This document shows positions 8,532 to 17,398 of a stretch of DNA of 64,000 bases, one piece after another. The position numbers and the translations under genes are program-made. Position 1 is the first letter of the stretch. The number at the start of each line of letters is the position of its first letter. Origin of the DNA: Pelagibacterium lacus (GTDB lineage Bacteria; Pseudomonadota; Alphaproteobacteria; Rhizobiales; Devosiaceae); contig NZ_QQNH01000002.1 of NCBI RefSeq assembly GCF_003345525.1, positions 124,001-188,000 on the forward strand. The letters run 5' to 3'. The notes below the pieces were generated by a model, which saw nothing but the letters and a program-made list of their open reading frames with translations, was not told where the DNA came from and did not search any database.

Positions 8532-9746
8532 ATGAGCGAAGAATTCCATCGCATCCGCCGCCTGCCGCCCTATGTGTTCGAGCACATCAACCCCATCAAG
8601 GCCAAGGCGCGCGCCGAGGGGGTCGATATCATCGATCTGGGCATGGGCAATCCCGACCTGCCGACCCCGCAGCACATCGTCGACAAGCTTAAGGAAACCG
8701 TGGCCAATCCGCGCACGCATCGTTATTCGAGCTCGCGCGGCATTCCCGGACTGCGCAAGGCGCAGGCGTCCTATTACGGCCGCCGCTTCGGGGTGAAGCT
8801 CGATCCCAACACGCAGGTGGTGGCGACGCTGGGCTCCAAGGAGGGCTTTGCCAACATGGCCCAGGCGATCACCGCGCCGGGCGACGTGGTGCTGGTGCCC
8901 AACCCGACCTATCCCATCCATTCCTTCGGCTTCATCATGAGCGGCGGCGTCGTGCGCTCGATGCCCGCCGACCCCAATGAGGATTTCCTGCGCTCGCTCG
9001 ACCGCGCGGTGCGCCACTCGATCCCCAAGCCGATCGCTCTGATCCTCAACTACCCGGCCAACCCGACCGCCTATGTGGCCTCGCTCGACTTCTACAAGGA
9101 GGTGGTCGACTATTGCCGCAAGCACGGCATCTTCATCCTGTCGGACCTTGCCTATTCCGAAATCTATTTCGATGACGAGCCGCCGCATTCGATCCTGGAA
9201 ATCCCCGGGGCGATGGAGGTGTCGGTGGAATTCACCTCCATGTCCAAGACCTTCTCCATGCCCGGCTGGCGCATGGGGTTCGCGGTGGGCAATGAGCGGC
9301 TGATCGCCGCGCTGGCGCGGGTGAAGTCCTATCTCGATTATGGCGCCTTCACCCCGATCCAGGTGGCGGCGGCGACGGCTCTCAATGGCGATGATTCCTG
9401 CATCGAGGAGGTGCGCAAGATCTACAAGCATCGCCGTGACGTGATGGTGGAGAGTTTCGGCCGCGCCGGCTGGCAAATCCCCTCGCCGAAGGCCACCATG
9501 TTCGCCTGGGCGCCGATTCCGGCTCAGTATGCCGATCTGGGCAGCCTCGAATTCGCCAAGCTCCTGATCCGCGAAACCGGTGTCGCGGTGGCGCCGGGGG
9601 TGGGCTTCGGCGAATATGGCGACCAGTATATCCGCCTCGCCTTCGTCGAGAACGAACAGCGCATCCGCCAGGCGGCCCGCGCCATCAAGAAGTTCCTGAC
9701 CGGCGGTGCGACCCATCACAATGTGGTGCTCATCGCCCAGCGCTGA
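8532..9746 (+). CDS. alaC: Class I aminotransferase, AlaC / LL-diaminopimelate aminotransferase-like
   Basis: The product is a PLP-dependent fold-type I aminotransferase of 404 aa. The PLP lysine is K239 in SMSKTFSMPGWRMGF. The substrate-binding and PLP motifs DLGMGNPDLPTP, NPTYPIHSFG and LNYPANPTAYVA are intact. Members beside hom in alphaproteobacteria are usually annotated as LL-diaminopimelate or alanine aminotransferases (AlaC/YfdZ type), and the exact substrate cannot be decided here. The ATG is preceded by GAGGACAAA. A hairpin separates it from hom, but the pair is a recurrent neighbourhood in this order. Confidence 0.9.
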   Translation: MSEEFHRIRRLPPYVFEHINPIKAKARAEGVDIIDLGMGNPDLPTPQHIVDKLKETVANPRTHRYSSSRGIPGLRKAQASYYGRRFGVKLDPNTQVVATLGSKEGFANMAQAITAPGDVVLVPNPTYPIHSFGFIMSGGVVRSMPADPNEDFLRSLDRAVRHSIPKPIALILNYPANPTAYVASLDFYKEVVDYCRKHGIFILSDLAYSEIYFDDEPPHSILEIPGAMEVSVEFTSMSKTFSMPGWRMGFAVGNERLIAALARVKSYLDYGAFTPIQVAAATALNGDDSCIEEVRKIYKHRRDVMVESFGRAGWQIPSPKATMFAWAPIPAQYADLGSLEFAKLLIRETGVAVAPGVGFGEYGDQYIRLAFVENEQRIRQAARAIKKFLTGGATHHNVVLIAQR

Positions 9747-9765
9747 CCACTCTCCGATTGCCCGG

Positions 9766-9796
9766 TTGCTACACGGTCTCTTGACCGTGTAGGCAA
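9766..9796 (+). terminator. Hairpin between alaC and hom (terminator or attenuator)
   Basis: CTACACGGTC (9769-9778) and GACCGTGTAG (9783-9792) form a perfect 10-bp stem with a TCTT loop. TTGC/GCAA extend it past one bulged G. Only TTTCCTATT follows, so termination may be partial and the element could act as an attenuator for hom. Confidence 0.55.
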
Positions 9797-9843
9797 TTTC
9801 CTATTGAGGTGTGCCGAAGACAGTCAGGATCAGGCGCGAGGCC

Positions 9844-11358
9844 ATGGGCGATATCGAGAATTTCAGGGCGGCGGTGGAGAGCTTTCTGAGCAGGACGGGC
9901 TGGTCGCCGACCCGGTTCGGGCGCGAGATCGCCGGCGATCCGCTGTTCGTCTTCGACCTGCGGGACGGGCGCGAGCCGCGCACCGATACGCGCGAGCGCA
10001 TCGCCAAGGCCATGGCCAGCCATGAGAGCGGGAATGGCGACGACCGTCGTCCGCTGCGGGTGGGGATTTCCGGGCTCGGCACGGTGGGCGCCGCACTCAT
10101 CCGCATCCTGACCGAAGACGGCGAGGCTATCGCCCGCAAGCTGGGGCGCCGGGTGGTGGTGACGGCGGTTTCGGCCCGCTCGCGCTCCCGCGACCGGGGC
10201 GTGGATATCTCCGGCTTCACCTGGTTCGACGATCCCGTGGCTCTCGCCAAGTCCGAGGATATCGACCTTTATGTCGAGCTGATCGGCGGGGAGGACGGGC
10301 CGGCCCTCGCCTCGGTGACGGCGGCGCTCGAACGCGGGACCTCGGTGGTCACCGCCAACAAGGCGCTGTTGGCGCGCCATGGCACGGCGCTGGCCGGACT
10401 GGCGGAAAAATGCCATGTCCAGCTTGGGTTCGAGGCGGCGGTGGCGGGTGGCATCCCGGTGATCAAGACCCTGCGCGAGGGGTTGGGTTCGGCGGCGATC
10501 ACCCGCGTCTACGGCATCATGAACGGCACCTGCAACTATATCCTCACCCGCATGGGCAATGAGGGGATCGGCTTTGAGGAGTGCCTCCGGGACGCGCAGG
10601 ATCTGGGTTATGCCGAATCCGACCCGACCTTCGATATCGAGGGGTTCGACACGGCGCACAAGCTCGCCATCCTGGCCAGCCTGTGCTTCGAGACCGAGAT
10701 CGCCGCGGACCAGGTGATGGTCGAGGGGATTTCGCGCATCACCCAGGCCGACATCAAGGTGGCGGCCGATCTGGGCTACAAGATCAAACTTCTGGGCATG
10801 GCCCGCAAGGTGGAGGACGGCATCGAGCAGCGTGTGCACCCCACTCTGGTGCGCAAGTCGAGCGCCATTGCCGGGGTCGATGGCGTGTTGAACGCGGTGG
10901 CGCTGGAAACCAACCATGTGCAGGAATTGCTGCTGGCCGGGCCGGGGGCGGGGGGCGAGGCGACCGCGGCGTCGGTGCTGTCCGACATCCTCGATTTCGC
11001 GCGCGGGGGGCATGTGCCGCCGCTCGGCGTGCCGGTGGCTGAGCTCGACCCGTGCCAGCGCGCGCCGATGCGCATTCACGAGGGCGGCTATTACATTAGG
11101 CTCAACGCCAAGGACGTGCCGGGAGCGCTGGCGGCGATCGCGACACGCATGGGCGAAGGCAATATCTCGCTCGAAAGCGTCATCCAGCGGCCCGATTTGC
11201 GGGCGAGCGAGCCCGGGGTTCCCGAGGAGAATTCGCGCACCGTGGTGCTGATCACCCATGAAACGCTGGAAAGCGCCGTGCGCGACGCCCTGGAGAGGAT
11301 CGCCAGGGACGGGTTCATCGTGGGACAGCCGCAACTGATCCGCATCGAGGAATTCTGA
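9844..11358 (+). CDS. hom: Homoserine dehydrogenase with N-terminal HTH-like domain fusion
   Basis: The enzyme reduces aspartate semialdehyde to homoserine, feeding Thr, Met and Ile synthesis. In the 504-aa product, the NAD-binding site VGISGLGTVG begins only at residue 73. The catalytic region has TANKALLA (K173), GIMNGTCNYILTRM and YAESDPTFDIEGFD, and a C-terminal ACT domain starts at YYIRLNAKDVPGALAAIA. Residues 1-60 form an extra module (VESFLSRTGWSPTRFGREI, then PLFVFDLRDGREPRT). It resembles small stand-alone helix-turn-helix-like proteins of Rhizobiales. The frame is open throughout. A start at the internal ATG 10012 would give an ordinary-length enzyme, and GTG 9811 would add 11 residues. 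Confidence 0.9.
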   Translation: MGDIENFRAAVESFLSRTGWSPTRFGREIAGDPLFVFDLRDGREPRTDTRERIAKAMASHESGNGDDRRPLRVGISGLGTVGAALIRILTEDGEAIARKLGRRVVVTAVSARSRSRDRGVDISGFTWFDDPVALAKSEDIDLYVELIGGEDGPALASVTAALERGTSVVTANKALLARHGTALAGLAEKCHVQLGFEAAVAGGIPVIKTLREGLGSAAITRVYGIMNGTCNYILTRMGNEGIGFEECLRDAQDLGYAESDPTFDIEGFDTAHKLAILASLCFETEIAADQVMVEGISRITQADIKVAADLGYKIKLLGMARKVEDGIEQRVHPTLVRKSSAIAGVDGVLNAVALETNHVQELLLAGPGAGGEATAASVLSDILDFARGGHVPPLGVPVAELDPCQRAPMRIHEGGYYIRLNAKDVPGALAAIATRMGEGNISLESVIQRPDLRASEPGVPEENSRTVVLITHETLESAVRDALERIARDGFIVGQPQLIRIEEF

Positions 11359-11367
11359 TCTGGCCGG

Positions 11368-12231
11368 TCATCCCCCCGAAAGGGCGAGGATGGCCGTGCC
11401 GCAGACGATCACCAGCCCCCAGGCGAGGCGCCATTTGAGCCGGCCCTCGCCCAGAAGGATGCTGCCCGCGAGGACCGAAAGCACCACGCTGAGCTCGCGG
11501 GTGGGCGCCACATAGGCGACCGGGGTGAAGGTCATGGCATACAGAACCAGGATATAGGCGAGGGGCGAGAGGATGGCGATGGCCAGCACGCCGGCCCGGT
11601 GATCGCGCCAGTGCTGCCGGACCAGGGCGCGGCGGCGATGGGCGATGGGGGCCAGCAGCACGGCCCGGCTGATATTGGTTGCGTAATCGAGGATCAGCGG
11701 CGGCACGAGGAGGATGGAGACGGCATAGGCGTCCCACACCGTATAGCTGCCGATCAGGACGCCGGTCGACAGTCCGAAGGCTAGAGAGGAAGAGGGGCGA
11801 CGGGCCCCTGCCTTGATTCCGCCGCTGAGCATCAGCACGCCGAAGACGATGATGGCGGCGCCGACGGCCATTGGCGGGGTCATGACCTCGCCGAGGACGA
11901 GGACGGCAAAGCTCGAGGAGAGCAGCGGGCCGGTGGCGCGGGCCACGGGATAGACCAGCGACAGGTCGCCCTTGCGGTATCCGGTTTGCAACATCAGGAA
12001 ATAGCCTAGGTGTATCAGGGCGCTGCCGAGGGTGAAGCCGATCTGGAGCGGGCCGAATTCAGGGCGCTCGGCGATGACCACCCAGAGCAGCAGCGGCAAA
12101 TAGAGCAGGCTGGAAATGGTGGAGAACAGCCAGATCAGTTCGGCACCGCCATTGATGCGCTTGACGAACAGGTTCCAGGTGGCGTGACAGCACGCGGCAA
12201 GGAGGACGAGGGAGAGACCAGAAATCGGCAT
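11368..12231 (-). CDS. EamA/DMT-family transporter
   Basis: The product is a 287-aa inner-membrane protein with about ten hydrophobic helices arranged as two EamA repeats. The first half begins SLVLLAACCHATWNLFVKR. The second ends in LAYILVLYAMTFTPVAYVAPTRELSVVLS and a LLGE motif typical of drug/metabolite exporters. The substrate is unknown. It is convergent with hom, with only 9 bp between the stop codons. The gene order hom-glpX-recJ common in related genomes is interrupted here by this gene and the lipoprotein gene. Confidence 0.88.
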   Translation of the reverse strand: MPISGLSLVLLAACCHATWNLFVKRINGGAELIWLFSTISSLLYLPLLLWVVIAERPEFGPLQIGFTLGSALIHLGYFLMLQTGYRKGDLSLVYPVARATGPLLSSSFAVLVLGEVMTPPMAVGAAIIVFGVLMLSGGIKAGARRPSSSLAFGLSTGVLIGSYTVWDAYAVSILLVPPLILDYATNISRAVLLAPIAHRRRALVRQHWRDHRAGVLAIAILSPLAYILVLYAMTFTPVAYVAPTRELSVVLSVLAGSILLGEGRLKWRLAWGLVIVCGTAILALSGG

Positions 12232-12432
12232 GGCAGACCTTGGGTTTCGAACAACAGACGCGACTCATCGCGCCCGTTCCATCCCCTCTGGTCTTTTCGT
12301 CCTCGGGTGTCCGCCGTCTCGGCTCATAACGGCGCTCGGTCCTGCAAATGGATCCCTAGCCGCACATGGACAGGCTGTGTGATGTTAATCGGAAGGGGTG
12401 GCGAGGGGCAAGCCCTCGCCGGAAGCCAGGAT

Positions 12433-12969
12433 TTATGGAAGGCCGAGGACCTCACGGGTGCGGGCCTCGGCGGTGTTGCCGGCCTGGATGACCCCGGCGC
12501 TGTCCTGGCCAAGGGCGCGGGCCGCTTCCTCGGCCGCGTTGCGCACATTGGCGACGATTTCGAGCTTCTGCTCATCGGTGAGGTTCTCGTCGCGCAATTC
12601 GGCCGCGTTGTCGACCAGGGCGTCGATCTGCACGGCGATGGCGCTGGAGGCCGAGGACATCTGGTTGGTCAGCGTGTCGAGGGCTTCATTGCCCATTTCG
12701 ACGAGATCGTCGCCGGCCCGGTTGGTTTCTTCCATGATCGATTCGAACGTCTGCTGGGCGTCCTGCTCGATCTCCTCCCGGCGCTGCTGCATTTCCTGGG
12801 GCGACATCAATTCGTCGGTGTCGACGGGCTCGTCTTCCACCGGCTCGGCAAAGGATTCGGGGTTGCCGGCGTCGGGATTGGGCTCGGCGGGGGCTGGGGT
12901 CCGGTTGTCGCAGGCAGCGAGCGCGATGACGGAGACCAGGGCCAGGGGCAAGGCGAAACGGACGATCAT
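12433..12969 (-). CDS. Predicted lipoprotein, acidic linker plus helical C-terminus
   Basis: The product is a 178-aa hypothetical lipoprotein. The signal peptide MIVRFALPLALVSVIALAAC ends in a lipobox with C20. An acidic, proline-rich linker (about 22-50) follows, then long amphipathic helices. The C-terminus, with NAAEEAARALGQ and a final REVLGLP, resembles that of the lipoprotein at 21829-22305, so the two look paralogous. The start at 12969 was chosen because it gives a standard signal peptide. No function is recognised. The gene is divergent from recJ across 120 bp. Confidence 0.75.
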   Translation of the reverse strand: MIVRFALPLALVSVIALAACDNRTPAPAEPNPDAGNPESFAEPVEDEPVDTDELMSPQEMQQRREEIEQDAQQTFESIMEETNRAGDDLVEMGNEALDTLTNQMSSASSAIAVQIDALVDNAAELRDENLTDEQKLEIVANVRNAAEEAARALGQDSAGVIQAGNTAEARTREVLGLP

Positions 12970-13089
12970 ATCAAATCCCTCGAAACTGTGTTCCCGGGGT
13001 AAACGGCAGAGCCGCATGAGCGTTCCCCGGCGCATGAGACGGCCAGCGGGCTATCGATCTTCGCGCGGCGGCCCGATATAGAACGAGTC

Positions 13090-14880
13090 ATGAAAATCGA
13101 AGTCCAAGCCTTTCTCAATGTTGAGCAATCGGTATGCGGTCGCCGGTGGATCGACCGTCTCGACCCGGCGGCGACGCGCATGGCCGGAGCCATAGCGCAG
13201 CAGACCGAGCTGTCGGAAATCCTCGCCCGCATCATCGCGGGGCGCGGGGTGGCGGTGGAAGACGCCGCGCGCTTCATGACCCCGACCATTCGCGAACTGA
13301 TGCCCGATCCGTCGACATTGGCGGGGATGGACGGGTTGGCCGAACGGTTGGCCGATGCCGTCGCGGCCGAGGAAACCATAGGCCTTTTCGGGGACTATGA
13401 CGTGGACGGCGCCTGTGCGGTCGCGCTGATGGCGCGTTATCTCGCCCATTTCGGCCTCGAGGCGCCCAGCCACATCCCCGACCGGATTTTCGAGGGCTAT
13501 GGTCCCAACAATGGGGCGATGGACGCGCTGGCGGATCGGGGGGCTACGCTCATCGTGACGCTCGATTGCGGGACGGTCAGCCATGGCCCCATCGTCCATG
13601 CGCAGGCACGCGGGGCCGAAGTGCTTGTGGTGGACCACCATCTGGCGCCGGACACGCTGCCCGAGGCGCGGGGGCTGGTCAATCCCAACCGGCGCGACGA
13701 CATTTCCGGGCTGGGATATCTGTGCGCCACCGGCGTCGCCTTCATGGTGCTGGTCGCCACCAATCGCATCCTGCGGCAACGGGGGATCGGGCCGCTGCCC
13801 GACCTGATGGCCATGCTCGACCTCGTGGCGCTGGCGACGGTTTGCGACGTGGTGCCGCTCACCGGCCTCAACCGGGCTTTCGTGCAGCGGGGCATTGAGG
13901 TGATGCGGGCCGGGGAGAATGTGGGGCTGTCGAGCCTCGCCATCGCGGCGCGAGTGTCCGGACCGCTCAATCCCTATCACCTGGGCTTCCTTCTGGGGCC
14001 GCGCATCAATGCGGGCGGGCGGATCGGGGATGCGGGACTGGGCGCGCGGCTGCTCTCGACGCAGGACGAATATGAAGCGCTGACCTTGGCGCAGCGCCTC
14101 GATGAGCTCAATGCCGAGCGCCAGCGCATCGAGGTGGCGGCGGTGGAGCAGGCGGTGGCCACGGCGGAGATGGAGATCGGGGAGGGGCCGGGGCCGGCGG
14201 TGCTGGTGACAGGCTCGTCCGAATGGCACCAGGGCATTGTGGGGCTGGTGGCGGCGCGGCTCAAGGAGCGGTTCTCGCGCCCGGCCTTCGCCTTCGCGCT
14301 TGGGGCCGGAGGCGGGGGGACAGGCTCCGGACGCTCGATCCCCAGGGTGGATCTGGGTAAGGCGGTGGTCGATGCGGCGAGCGGGGGGATCATCCTCAAG
14401 GGCGGCGGGCACGCCATGGCGGCGGGAGCGACCATCGGGCCGGGGCAATTGGGTCCGTTCCGGCAATATCTCATCGATATGCTGACCGATGACGTTGCGG
14501 CGGCGCGCTCGAGCGATGGCTGCCGCATTGATGCGGCGCTGACGGCGCGGGCGGCGACGACCGATTTCGTGCACATGATCGAGAAGGCCGGACCGTTCGG
14601 GGCCGGAAATCCCACGCCGGTCTTTGCCTTTCCATCACATCAGGTCAAGTTCGCCGAGATCGTCGGGACGGGAGGGCATGTGCGCTGCTCGATCGGGGCC
14701 GGGGATGGCGCCAACCTCAAGGCCATCGCGTTTCGCGCGGCGTCCACGCCCCTGGGCGAAGCGCTGCTCAAGGCGCGCGACGGGCAAAGGCTGCATCTGG
14801 CCGGCTCGCTCAGCATCGACAACTGGCAGGGGCGCGAGAGCGTACAATTGCGGATCATCGACGCGGCGGTGCCCGGCTAG
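13090..14880 (+). CDS. recJ: Single-stranded-DNA-specific exonuclease RecJ
   Basis: RecJ is the 5'-3' ssDNA exonuclease of RecFOR recombination, mismatch repair and base-excision repair. The 596-aa product has the DHH phosphoesterase metal motifs GDYDVDG (101-107) and DHH (182-184), and GGHAMAAGATI of the DHHA1 region. The N-terminus (FLNVEQSVCGRRWIDRLDP) matches alphaproteobacterial RecJ, supporting the ATG at 13090. The gap 14881-15021 to cfa holds only a small GGCGCC-N7-GGCGCC inverted repeat. Confidence 0.96.
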   Translation: MKIEVQAFLNVEQSVCGRRWIDRLDPAATRMAGAIAQQTELSEILARIIAGRGVAVEDAARFMTPTIRELMPDPSTLAGMDGLAERLADAVAAEETIGLFGDYDVDGACAVALMARYLAHFGLEAPSHIPDRIFEGYGPNNGAMDALADRGATLIVTLDCGTVSHGPIVHAQARGAEVLVVDHHLAPDTLPEARGLVNPNRRDDISGLGYLCATGVAFMVLVATNRILRQRGIGPLPDLMAMLDLVALATVCDVVPLTGLNRAFVQRGIEVMRAGENVGLSSLAIAARVSGPLNPYHLGFLLGPRINAGGRIGDAGLGARLLSTQDEYEALTLAQRLDELNAERQRIEVAAVEQAVATAEMEIGEGPGPAVLVTGSSEWHQGIVGLVAARLKERFSRPAFAFALGAGGGGTGSGRSIPRVDLGKAVVDAASGGIILKGGGHAMAAGATIGPGQLGPFRQYLIDMLTDDVAAARSSDGCRIDAALTARAATTDFVHMIEKAGPFGAGNPTPVFAFPSHQVKFAEIVGTGGHVRCSIGAGDGANLKAIAFRAASTPLGEALLKARDGQRLHLAGSLSIDNWQGRESVQLRIIDAAVPG

Positions 14881-15021
14881 AGAGGTGGGCTTGCATCCCC
14901 CCGCTAGCCCGTTAAGATCGTTGTCGATTTCAGCGATCCGGAATTGCGGGGAGTCGGTTTCCGCACGGAATATGAAGGCGCCGATCCGTGGCGCCCGGGG
15001 CGGCGGAAGCAAGGATAATCC

Positions 15022-16260
15022 ATGAGTCAGACGGCGTTCGAGCGTGATGAGTTTCCGGCTGGCATTGGCACGCGGTTCAAGTCGATGCTGCTCGAAAAGA
15101 TCGGGGCGGCGCTGATCGGCATTCCCAGGCATGGTGCACTGACCGTCACCCTGCCGAGCGGCCGCAGCCGGACGCTGGGCGACCAGCGCACCGGACTGCA
15201 CGCGGTGCTGCATCTCAAGAATTTCGGGGTGATCAAGGCGGCCATGCGGCGCGGCACCGTGGGGTTTGCCGAGGCCTATATGCGGGGCGATATCGAGATC
15301 AAGGATCTCACCACCCTGTTCCGCTTCTTCCTGCAAAACCGGGAGACTTTCGACAAGGCCAATCCCGGCCTGTTCCGCCGCGCGGCGAAGGACCTCGCCT
15401 ACCATCTGTCGCGTCCCAATACGCGCGAGGGCAGCCGGAAGAACATCGCCGAGCATTACGATCTCGGCAATGATTTCTATGCCGAATGGCTCGACCCGAC
15501 CATGACCTATTCCTCGGCCTATTTCGCCGGACAGGACATTTCGCTCGAAGAGGCGCAGCGCGCCAAATACCAGCGCATCATGGTGATGGCCGACATCCAG
15601 CGTGGCGACCATATCCTCGAGATCGGCTGCGGCTGGGGCGGGTTCGCCGAAACCGCCACCAAGCGCGGCGCGCTGGTGCGCGGCATCACGCTTTCGCAGC
15701 AGCAGTTGAACTATGGACGGGAGCGGCTGGCGCAACTGGGGCTCGACGGGTTCGGCGTGCTGGCCTTCGAGGACTATCGCGACACGCGGGGGGCGTTCGA
15801 CCATGTGGCTTCGATCGAGATGATCGAGGCCGTGGGGGAGGCGAACTGGCCCGCCTATTTCCAGACCGTGCACGACCGGCTGAAGCCCGGCGGGACCGCG
15901 GCCATCCAGGCGATCACCATCGAGGAGGCCGATTTCGACCACTATAAATCCGGCCCCGATTTCATCCAGCGCTATATCTTTCCCGGCGGCATGCTCTTGA
16001 CCAAGACGGCGATGCGGGTAGCGGGGGAAAAGGCCGGGCTGGTGCTGGAACAGATCGACAATTTCCGCCTCGACTATGCGAAGACGCTGCGGCTGTGGCG
16101 CGACGCCTTTCTCGAGCGCTGGCCGATCATCGAAAAGCTCGGCTATGACGAGGCTTTCAAGCGCAAATGGGTGTATTATCTCTCCTATTGCGAGGCCGGG
16201 TTCACCGAAGGCATGATCGATGTCGGCATCTACCAGTATCGCCGGCCGGTGGAGCCGTGA
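15022..16260 (+). CDS. cfa: Cyclopropane-fatty-acyl-phospholipid synthase
   Basis: The enzyme transfers a methylene group from S-adenosylmethionine to unsaturated acyl chains of membrane phospholipids, usually late in growth or under acid stress. The 412-aa protein has the CFA N-terminal domain and the methyltransferase domain with SAM motif LEIGCGWGG (199-207). It also carries KNIAEHYDLGNDFYAEWLD, DPTMTYSSAYF and HDRLKPGGTAAIQAITI. It stands between recJ and the iron operon on the same strand and is probably transcribed separately. Confidence 0.95.
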   Translation: MSQTAFERDEFPAGIGTRFKSMLLEKIGAALIGIPRHGALTVTLPSGRSRTLGDQRTGLHAVLHLKNFGVIKAAMRRGTVGFAEAYMRGDIEIKDLTTLFRFFLQNRETFDKANPGLFRRAAKDLAYHLSRPNTREGSRKNIAEHYDLGNDFYAEWLDPTMTYSSAYFAGQDISLEEAQRAKYQRIMVMADIQRGDHILEIGCGWGGFAETATKRGALVRGITLSQQQLNYGRERLAQLGLDGFGVLAFEDYRDTRGAFDHVASIEMIEAVGEANWPAYFQTVHDRLKPGGTAAIQAITIEEADFDHYKSGPDFIQRYIFPGGMLLTKTAMRVAGEKAGLVLEQIDNFRLDYAKTLRLWRDAFLERWPIIEKLGYDEAFKRKWVYYLSYCEAGFTEGMIDVGIYQYRRPVEP

Positions 16261-16276
16261 CCGCGGCCTAATTAAC

Positions 16277-16305
16277 TTGACCGCACAAATCATAAAATAT
16301 AGCTA
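16277..16305 (+). promoter_or_regulatory. Promoter with RirA-type iron-responsive motif
   Basis: A candidate -35 TTGACC (16277-16282) and -10 TAGCTA (16300-16305) are 17 bp apart in an AT-rich stretch. TGA-N9-TCA (16278-16292) overlaps the -35 box. This is the form of the iron-responsive operator bound by the Rrf2 regulator RirA in rhizobia. The iron-siderophore importer starts 44 bp downstream. Confidence 0.55.
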
Positions 16306-16348
16306 GGTTTTCACTCGCCGACGATCCAGATCGGAGCGATCGAAAACC

Positions 16349-17398
16349 GTGACCGCCATTGCCGAAACCGTGGAAGCTGCCAAGCGGCCCGGCGTTGCTG
16401 CAAGCAATGCAAGGCGATCGACGGGGCTTCTGGTCGCGCTGGGGGTGCTCGGCCTCATCATTCTCGCCACCATAGCGGTCGGGTCGCGCGACATACCGCT
16501 GCCAACCGTCATCGACGCGCTGGTCGCCTATGACGATTCCAACGATCACGCCATCATCCAGAGCCTGCGCCTGCCGCGCACGCTGCTGGGGTTGATGATC
16601 GGTGCGGCGCTGGGGATTTCGGGGGCACTGATCCAGGCGCTGACCCGCAATCCCCTGGCCGATCCCGGCATTCTGGGGGTCAATGCGGGGGCGAGCTTCT
16701 TCGTCCTGATCGCGGTGGGGTATCTGGGGATGACCTCGCTGCAATCCTATATCTGGTTCGCCTTTCTCGGCGCCATCGTCACCACCGTGGTGGTCTATCT
16801 CGTCGGCTCCTCCGGCCGGCGCGGGGCGACCCCGGTTTCGCTCACCCTGGCCGGGGTCGCCATCGGCGCCATTCTCGGTGGGATTTCCACCGCGCTTACC
16901 CTGCTCAATCCCACCGCCTTCGACCGCATGCGGTTCTGGAGCGCCGGGGCGCTGAGCGGGGGCAATTACGAAGCGGTGGTGACGACGGCGCCGTTCATTC
17001 TCACTGGCCTGCTGCTCGCCGCGCTGGTGGCGCGGCCGCTCAACGCCGTGGCCCTGGGGGACGATCTGGCGCGCTCGCTGGGCGCCAATGTGATGCGGGT
17101 TCGGGTAGTGGTGGTGATCGCCGTAACGCTGCTGGCCGGGGGTGCTACCGCGGCAGTAGGCCCGATCGGCTTTGTGGGGCTGATGGTGCCGCATGTGGCG
17201 CGGTGGGTGGTGGGGCCGGACCAGCGCTGGATATTCGCCTATACCATGGTGCTGTCGCCCACATTGCTGCTGGCCTCGGACATCGTCGGGCGCGTCGTCA
17301 TGCGGCCGGGGGAAATTCAGGTGGCGATCGTGACGGCGTTCATCGGCGCGCCGGTGCTGATCATGCTGGCCCGCAGACGCAGGGTGAGCGGGTTATGA
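16349..17398 (+). CDS. Iron-siderophore ABC transporter permease (FecCD family) 1
   Basis: This is the first of two membrane subunits of a ferric-siderophore importer. The 349-aa protein has many hydrophobic helices and the FecCD signatures RLPRTLLGLMIGAALGISGALIQ..TRNPLADPGILGVNAGA and AAVGPIGFVGLMVPHVARW. The start is a GTG with GGAG about 12 bp upstream. It leads a four-gene operon whose members overlap, and follows a putative iron-responsive promoter. The siderophore type cannot be told from sequence. Confidence 0.92.
   Translation: MTAIAETVEAAKRPGVAASNARRSTGLLVALGVLGLIILATIAVGSRDIPLPTVIDALVAYDDSNDHAIIQSLRLPRTLLGLMIGAALGISGALIQALTRNPLADPGILGVNAGASFFVLIAVGYLGMTSLQSYIWFAFLGAIVTTVVVYLVGSSGRRGATPVSLTLAGVAIGAILGGISTALTLLNPTAFDRMRFWSAGALSGGNYEAVVTTAPFILTGLLLAALVARPLNAVALGDDLARSLGANVMRVRVVVVIAVTLLAGGATAAVGPIGFVGLMVPHVARWVVGPDQRWIFAYTMVLSPTLLLASDIVGRVVMRPGEIQVAIVTAFIGAPVLIMLARRRRVSGL

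Noticed and set aside
9811-9843. GTG at 9811 as the start of hom
   Set aside because: It adds eleven residues without domain value and lies next to the hairpin; ATG 9844 is preferred, though not proven.
14635-16293. Long open frames antisense to recJ, cfa and many other genes
   Set aside because: They have low-complexity Arg/Gly/His-rich translations typical of antisense frames in GC-rich DNA, no family motifs, and lie fully opposite well-recognised genes.
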